Positions 51,328-55,506 of a stretch of DNA of 55,506 bases are shown in pieces (position 1 is the stretch's first letter; each line of letters opens with the position of its first letter). The stretch comes from Paenibacillus sp. VTT E-133291 (GTDB lineage Bacteria; Bacillota; Bacilli; Paenibacillales; Paenibacillaceae). The notes below the pieces were generated by a model. That model was not told the DNA's origin, ran no database searches, and worked only from the letters and a program-made list of their open reading frames with translations. The position numbers were made by a program, and so were the translations under genes. The DNA lies in assembly GCF_002264395.1 (NCBI RefSeq), contig NZ_NFVA01000045.1, forward strand, positions 1 to 55,506, written 5' to 3'.

Positions 51328-53778
51328 TTAACCCACTACAATATTTACAAGCTTGCCAGGAACCGCAATAATCTTGCGTACGGTTTTACCTTCTACAGCT
51401 GCACTTACATTAGGAAGTGCCAGCGCATGAGCTTGCATTTCTTCCTGACCCATATCCAGCGGAATCAATGCGCGTTGTACGATTTTACCATTCACCTGAA
51501 TAACGATTTCAACCTCAGCATCAACTGTCCATGCTTCATCATAAGTTGGCCAAGCCACGTAGCTGATGCTTCCTTCATGACCAAGCAGTTGCCATAGCTC
51601 TTCAGCAATATGCGGTGCCAGTGGTGACAACATTTGCACAAAATGTTCGGCAGCTTCATGGGACAACGTTTCTTGCTTGTAGGCATCGTTAATGAAAATC
51701 ATCAACTGGCTAATCGCCGTATTGAAACGCAGATGCTCGAAATCCTCAGTAACTTTCTTAATCGTTTTGTGCCAAGTACGTTTGAACTCTTCCGTACCGC
51801 CATCTGCTGTGATTTTGGAATTGAGCTTACCTTCCTCATTCACGAACAGGCGCCATACACGGGACAAGAACCGGTGAACCCCTTCAACACCCTTTTCATT
51901 CCAAGGCTTGGTTGCTTCCAGAGGGCCCATAAACATTTCATAGACACGCAGTGTATCTGCACCAAAAGCTTCAACAATCTCATCAGGGTTGATGACATTT
52001 CCGCGTGATTTACTCATTTTTTCATTATTATTTCCAAGAATCATACCTTGGTTAACCAGCTTATGGAAAGGCTCTTTCGTTTCTACTACGCCGATATCAT
52101 AAAGCACTTTGTGCCAGAAACGTGCATAGAGCAAGTGAAGCACGGCATGCTCGGCTCCACCAATGTACAGATCCACTGGAAGCCATGCTTTTTGCTTCTC
52201 TGGGGAGCACAGCTCTTGATCGTTCTTCGGATCAATGTAACGCAGGTAGTACCAGCAGCTGCCCGCCCATTGCGGCATGGTGTTGGTCTCACGGCGAGCC
52301 TTCATACCAGTCTCAGGATCGATCGTTTCCACCCAATCTGTTACATTGGCAAGTGGAGACTCCCCAGTACCCGATGGTTTGATCGCATCTACATCAGGCA
52401 GTACCAGCGGCAGCTGATCAACCGGAACAGTCTTCATTGTACCGTCTTCCAGATGCAAAATTGGAATCGGCTCTCCCCAGTAGCGTTGACGGCTGAACAG
52501 CCAATCACGCAGACGATAGGTTACTTTACCTTTACCTACGCCCTTCTCTTCCAGCCTAGCAATCATCTTCGCAATTGCTTCTTCATTCTTAAGGCCATTC
52601 AAGAAATCAGAATTGACATGCGGTCCGTCTCCGGAATATGCCTCTTCTTCAACGTTGCCACCTTGCACGACTTCCACGATATCCAGGCCGAATTGTTTAG
52701 CAAATTCCCAGTCGCGTGTATCGTGACCTGGAACCGCCATGATCGCACCCGTTCCATATCCGGCAAGTACATAATCTGCAATCCAGATCGGCGTCTTAGC
52801 ACCATTCACAGGATTGATTGCATACGCACCCGTGAATACACCGCTCTTCTCTTTAGCCAAATCTGTACGTTCAAGATCGCTCTTATGAGAAGCTTTCACA
52901 CGATATTCTGCAATCGCTGCACGTTGTGCTTCTGTTGTAATGGCATCAACCAGTTCATGCTCTGGTGCTAATACGCAGTAGCTCGCTCCGAACAATGTAT
53001 CTGGACGTGTTGTAAACACAGTCAGGCTAGCGTCGTGACCTTCAATTTCAAAGTTCACTTCTGCACCTGTGGATTTGCCAATCCAGTTGCGCTGCATATC
53101 CTTAATGCTTTCAGACCAATCCAGCTCTTCCAGATCTTCTAGCAGACGCTCAGCATATTCAGTAATTCTCAGAATCCACTGACGCATCGGTTTGCGGACA
53201 ACCGGATGTCCTCCGCGCTCACTTTTACCGTCAATAACTTCTTCGTTGGCAAGTACTGTACCCAGTGCCTCGCACCAGTTAACAGGTACTTCTGCTACAT
53301 AAGCCAAGCCTTTGTTGTACAACTGGATGAAAATCCACTGCGTCCATTTGTAATAATCTGGATCTGTAGTGCTGATCTCGCGATCCCAGTCGTAGGAGAA
53401 ACCCAGCGATTTGATCTGACGACGGAAATTATCGATGTTCTTATCTGTAAAATCACGTGGATGCTGACCAGTATCCATGGCATACTGCTCTGCAGGAAGT
53501 CCAAAAGCATCCCAGCCCATCGGGTGCAGCACGTTAAAACCACGCATCCGTTTGTAACGGGATACGATATCCGTTGCTGTGTAGCCTTCTGGATGACCTA
53601 CATGCAGTCCTGCACCTGAAGGGTAAGGGAACATATCCAGTGCATAGAAATTCGGTTTGGTTGGATCTTCACCTGTCTTAAAACTTTTGTTCTCATCCCA
53701 GAACTTTTGCCACTTGGGCTCAATAGCCTGTGCCCGGTAACCGCCGGCAGGTATACTGTTTGTTTGATTGTCGCTCAT
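51328..53778 (-). CDS. leuS: Leucyl-tRNA synthetase
   Basis: LeuRS charges tRNA-Leu. The 816-residue class I synthetase has the HIGH motif (SGAGLHVGHPEGY, near 53), the CP1 editing domain (TRPDTLFGASYCVLAP), the KMSKS motif (NNEKMSKSRGN) and the C-terminal anticodon domain. AAGGAGG precedes the ATG. Expression is controlled by a leucine T-box (53923-54215). Between this and the start lies a copy of the dispersed long palindrome. Confidence 0.97.
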   Translation of the reverse strand: MSDNQTNSIPAGGYRAQAIEPKWQKFWDENKSFKTGEDPTKPNFYALDMFPYPSGAGLHVGHPEGYTATDIVSRYKRMRGFNVLHPMGWDAFGLPAEQYAMDTGQHPRDFTDKNIDNFRRQIKSLGFSYDWDREISTTDPDYYKWTQWIFIQLYNKGLAYVAEVPVNWCEALGTVLANEEVIDGKSERGGHPVVRKPMRQWILRITEYAERLLEDLEELDWSESIKDMQRNWIGKSTGAEVNFEIEGHDASLTVFTTRPDTLFGASYCVLAPEHELVDAITTEAQRAAIAEYRVKASHKSDLERTDLAKEKSGVFTGAYAINPVNGAKTPIWIADYVLAGYGTGAIMAVPGHDTRDWEFAKQFGLDIVEVVQGGNVEEEAYSGDGPHVNSDFLNGLKNEEAIAKMIARLEEKGVGKGKVTYRLRDWLFSRQRYWGEPIPILHLEDGTMKTVPVDQLPLVLPDVDAIKPSGTGESPLANVTDWVETIDPETGMKARRETNTMPQWAGSCWYYLRYIDPKNDQELCSPEKQKAWLPVDLYIGGAEHAVLHLLYARFWHKVLYDIGVVETKEPFHKLVNQGMILGNNNEKMSKSRGNVINPDEIVEAFGADTLRVYEMFMGPLEATKPWNEKGVEGVHRFLSRVWRLFVNEEGKLNSKITADGGTEEFKRTWHKTIKKVTEDFEHLRFNTAISQLMIFINDAYKQETLSHEAAEHFVQMLSPLAPHIAEELWQLLGHEGSISYVAWPTYDEAWTVDAEVEIVIQVNGKIVQRALIPLDMGQEEMQAHALALPNVSAAVEGKTVRKIIAVPGKLVNIVVG

Positions 53779-53819
53779 TGTCTGCTCCTCCTTGGAGTGT
53801 TACTACTTAGATTTCTTAA

Positions 53820-53885
53820 CCAAGCATAAACTGCCATCGGCATCCTTATAAGGACGGTAAGCGTTTATGCGAGAAATATAAGACA
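53820..53885. repeat. Dispersed long palindrome, copy 4
   Basis: AAGCATAAACTGCC...GCATCCTTATAAGGACGG...GCGTTTATGCGAGAAATATAAG. The CCTTATAAGG core is perfect and arms GCATAAAC/GTTTATGC are complementary. It sits in the leuS leader between the T-box terminator and the ribosome site. Confidence 0.7.
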
Positions 53886-53922
53886 TGAAGTATTTCGTGA
53901 AACCTATACCCTCTTATATTTA

Positions 53923-53970
53923 CAAAAAAACCTCCCATCCCTAGCGTATTATCGCTAGGGACGAGAGGTT
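53923..53970 (-). terminator. T-box terminator hairpin of leuS
   Basis: AACCTCTCGTCCCTAGCG-ataata-CGCTAGGGATGGGAGGTT is followed by T-residues. It is the off-state of the riboswitch. Confidence 0.93.
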
Positions 53971-54215
53971 ATAATTCCCGTGGTACCACCCTAGTTAGCG
54001 GCTGAATATACTTTATTCTGCCACTCACTTTGCACCCTTTAGCGGGGGTGAGGCGACGACGGTTCACCTAGGACATCCATTATATCTAGTGGATATCCTG
54101 AAACTTGCGCCGTTACTCCGAGGTGAGTTCACTCCGTTCCGTTAACCGGCTCGCACCTTAGTGCCGGCTCTCTGCAATAACGGTATAGAATTAATACTCC
54201 TCATCATCGATCAAC
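53923..54215 (-). promoter_or_regulatory. Leucine T-box riboswitch of leuS
   Basis: The minus strand has a stem I region with AGTA (54205 area) and the segment GTGAACTCACC, in which CTC (54125-54127) is the likely leucine specifier codon. The T-box core GGTGGTACCACGG is at 53978-53990. The terminator AACCTCTCGTCCCTAGCG / CGCTAGGGATGGGAGG-T7 is at 53923-53970. Uncharged tRNA-Leu would stabilise the antiterminator and switch on leuS. Confidence 0.95.
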
Positions 54216-54252
54216 TATATATACCGACTGTTCATCAGTAATATTCCCCAAC

Positions 54253-54282
54253 ATTATATACAAAACTGTTGACTATAGTCAA
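54253..54282 (-). promoter_or_regulatory. Sigma-A promoter of leuS
   Basis: The minus strand has TTGACT, an 18-nt spacer and TATAAT, upstream of the T-box. A 14-bp palindrome TTGACTATAGTCAA (54269-54282) covers the -35 box. Confidence 0.8.
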
Positions 54283-54295
54283 TGTTTTACCCTAT

Positions 54296-55363
54296 TTACA
54301 CGGGCTTTCGTTTGATTAAATACGTCATAAAGTGTTGAATAACGACTTTTGCAGCCGCGAAGAACGGTACAGCAAGGATAAGTCCGATCATCCCCGCCAA
54401 TTCACCGCCAACCAGAAGTGCAAAAATAATGAGCAGCGGATGCAAATGCAGCTTCTTTCCCACCACCTGAGGTGAGATTATGTTACTTTCCACGATTTGG
54501 CACACTGTGTTAACCACTGCAACCAACAGCACTAAACGGAAAGAAACCGTCGAAGCCATTACAATGGCTGGTGCAGCCCCCAAAAAGGGACCCATATACG
54601 GAACAATATTGAACACTGCCACCACACTCGCAAACAATAAAGCATATGGCATTCCGATGATGGCATAACCGATATAAGCAAGCACACCTATAATAATGCA
54701 GACCAGAAACTGTCCACGAATGTAGTTGCCGAGTGCATCATCGATATCTTTTAACAAAGTTACAATCGACTTACGGCGTGCGCGGGGCAGACAAGACACC
54801 ACCGTCCGCTCAAACACATCAAAATCCTTCAGAATATAGAACACTAGAAACGGTACAATGAAAGCATTGAACAGCACATTAATCGTTGTCCCTATATTAT
54901 CGAGAAAATTAGAGATCCCTTCGGCGAGACGACTTTCCAGTTGAAAAAACCAGTTGTTCATCCCCATTTCGACCCCGGGCGGGATTAGTCTAGAATTCAT
55001 ATGTCGCATCAGCCCCTGGGCTTGCAGCGTCATCTCTGGCAAATGTTCATTCAACTCTTCAAGCTGCTCGATAAACATCGGGATAAGGTTAATTGCGATC
55101 ACTGCAATCGCCGTTAGGAATACTGCATATATAAGTAGAACAGCTACACTACGCGGCATCTTCCGGCCGGCAAGCATACTAACGACGGGATTCAGCACGT
55201 AGGAAATAATCATAGCTGCCAGAAATGGAGCAAGGATTGCCTTCAAAAATACAAATATCCCCTGCAGCATTGGACGAAGCAACCAAACAAAATACAAAAT
55301 GATCAGGGAGAGCAGCACTCCGATCATCCAGCGGAACCACTTACTTTGGGACCATTGCTCCAT
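54296..55363 (-). CDS. AI-2E family transporter / permease
   Basis: The 355-residue polytopic membrane protein of the AI-2E (UPF0118) superfamily has about seven or eight membrane helices, with conserved FYILKDFD and IPYMGPFLGAAPA segments and the C-terminal QVVGKKLHLHPLLIIFALLV, then GGELAGMIGLILAVPFFAAA. Some members export autoinducer-2 and others exchange Na+/H+; substrate is unclear here. It starts at an ATG preceded by AGGAGGG and ends just upstream of the leuS leader. Confidence 0.9.
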   Translation of the reverse strand: MEQWSQSKWFRWMIGVLLSLIILYFVWLLRPMLQGIFVFLKAILAPFLAAMIISYVLNPVVSMLAGRKMPRSVAVLLIYAVFLTAIAVIAINLIPMFIEQLEELNEHLPEMTLQAQGLMRHMNSRLIPPGVEMGMNNWFFQLESRLAEGISNFLDNIGTTINVLFNAFIVPFLVFYILKDFDVFERTVVSCLPRARRKSIVTLLKDIDDALGNYIRGQFLVCIIIGVLAYIGYAIIGMPYALLFASVVAVFNIVPYMGPFLGAAPAIVMASTVSFRLVLLVAVVNTVCQIVESNIISPQVVGKKLHLHPLLIIFALLVGGELAGMIGLILAVPFFAAAKVVIQHFMTYLIKRKPV

Positions 55364-55448
55364 GAGTGTACCCTCCTGCGACTGTAGCCTGGACTAGCTT
55401 CGTAAATAAGTATATGTATGGCCGCAGCAAAATAACCATCAAGCACAC

Positions 55449-55475
55449 AAAATAACCCCACAAAGTGAGGCCTGT
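55449..55475 (-). terminator. Terminator of a gene outside the window
   Basis: On the minus strand CCTCAC-ttt-GTGGGG is followed by TTATTTTG. It would end a gene lying beyond the right edge. Confidence 0.55.
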
Positions 55476-55506
55476 GCTTCGATGCTGATTCAGGTACTTT
55501 GCGGGG

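Noticed and set aside
52048..52971. 307-residue open frame antisense to leuS
   Set aside because: It lies wholly within leuS, has unlikely composition and no ribosome site.
1..55506. CRISPR arrays, insertion sequences, prophage genes
   Set aside because: No regular repeat-spacer pattern, transposase, integrase or phage structural genes were found. The dyad arrays at 42664 and 45997 have unequal steps and too-short repeats for CRISPR.

Overview
The window looks like chromosome of a Paenibacillus-like, endospore-forming, naturally competent Firmicute. The evidence is the gene content and order: lepA, hemW, hrcA-grpE-dnaK-dnaJ and prmA; a YqxA-like gene, spoIIP, gpr, rpsT and holA; the comE locus with divergent comER; and leuS behind a T-box. 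Other signs are A+T-rich intergenic regions, strong AGGAGG ribosome sites with frequent TTG/GTG starts, a CIRCE operator, and a cell-surface protease with S-layer homology domains. Almost all genes lie on the minus strand. No rRNA, tRNA, prophage, transposase or CRISPR array is visible.

Layout. 1-2.7 kb: M50 protease, prmA and tag. 2.8-5.1 kb: an ECF sigma / DUF4179 pair. 5.3-8.2 kb: a frameshifted collagen-like (GAT-repeat) gene, a PAS chemoreceptor and three small proteins. 8.4-13 kb: a 1509-residue subtilase with SLH domains. 13.4-18.6 kb: the class I heat-shock cluster. 18.6-21 kb: stalk-domain protein, GNAT and hemW. 21.2-29.4 kb: a sugar-uptake locus (two-component system, binding protein, two permeases, FAD oxidoreductase). 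29.5-30.8 kb: Rrf2 regulator and nitroreductase. 30.9-37.7 kb: lepA, YqxA-like gene, spoIIP, gpr, rpsT and holA. 38-39.8 kb: a second ECF / zinc anti-sigma pair. 40-44 kb: eda, kdgK and a LacI regulator. 44-45.7 kb: a third ECF / anti-sigma pair. 46-51.3 kb: comEC, comEB, comEA and comER. 51.3-55.4 kb: leuS with its T-box and an AI-2E-family permease.

How the parts work together. HrcA/CIRCE controls the chaperone cluster, but strong terminators follow both dnaK and dnaJ, and dnaJ seems to have its own promoter. The ancestral lepA-hemW-hrcA-...-prmA order is broken at three points by accessory genes. The three ECF modules each carry a recognisable self-type promoter, and two of these promoters are nearly the same. 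The rrf2-nitroreductase pair has an almost textbook promoter overlapped by two identical-format operators.

The most unusual signals are non-coding. (i) Two distant arrays, each of four TGYA-N5-TRCA dyads, have the same centre spacing of 51, 62 and 51 bp. Both lie between a stop codon and a terminator (kdgK and comEC). (ii) Tandem ~65-bp repeats abut the ribosome-binding sites of two unrelated genes, prmA and gpr. (iii) A dispersed long palindrome family occurs at about four places. I know of no described function for any of these.
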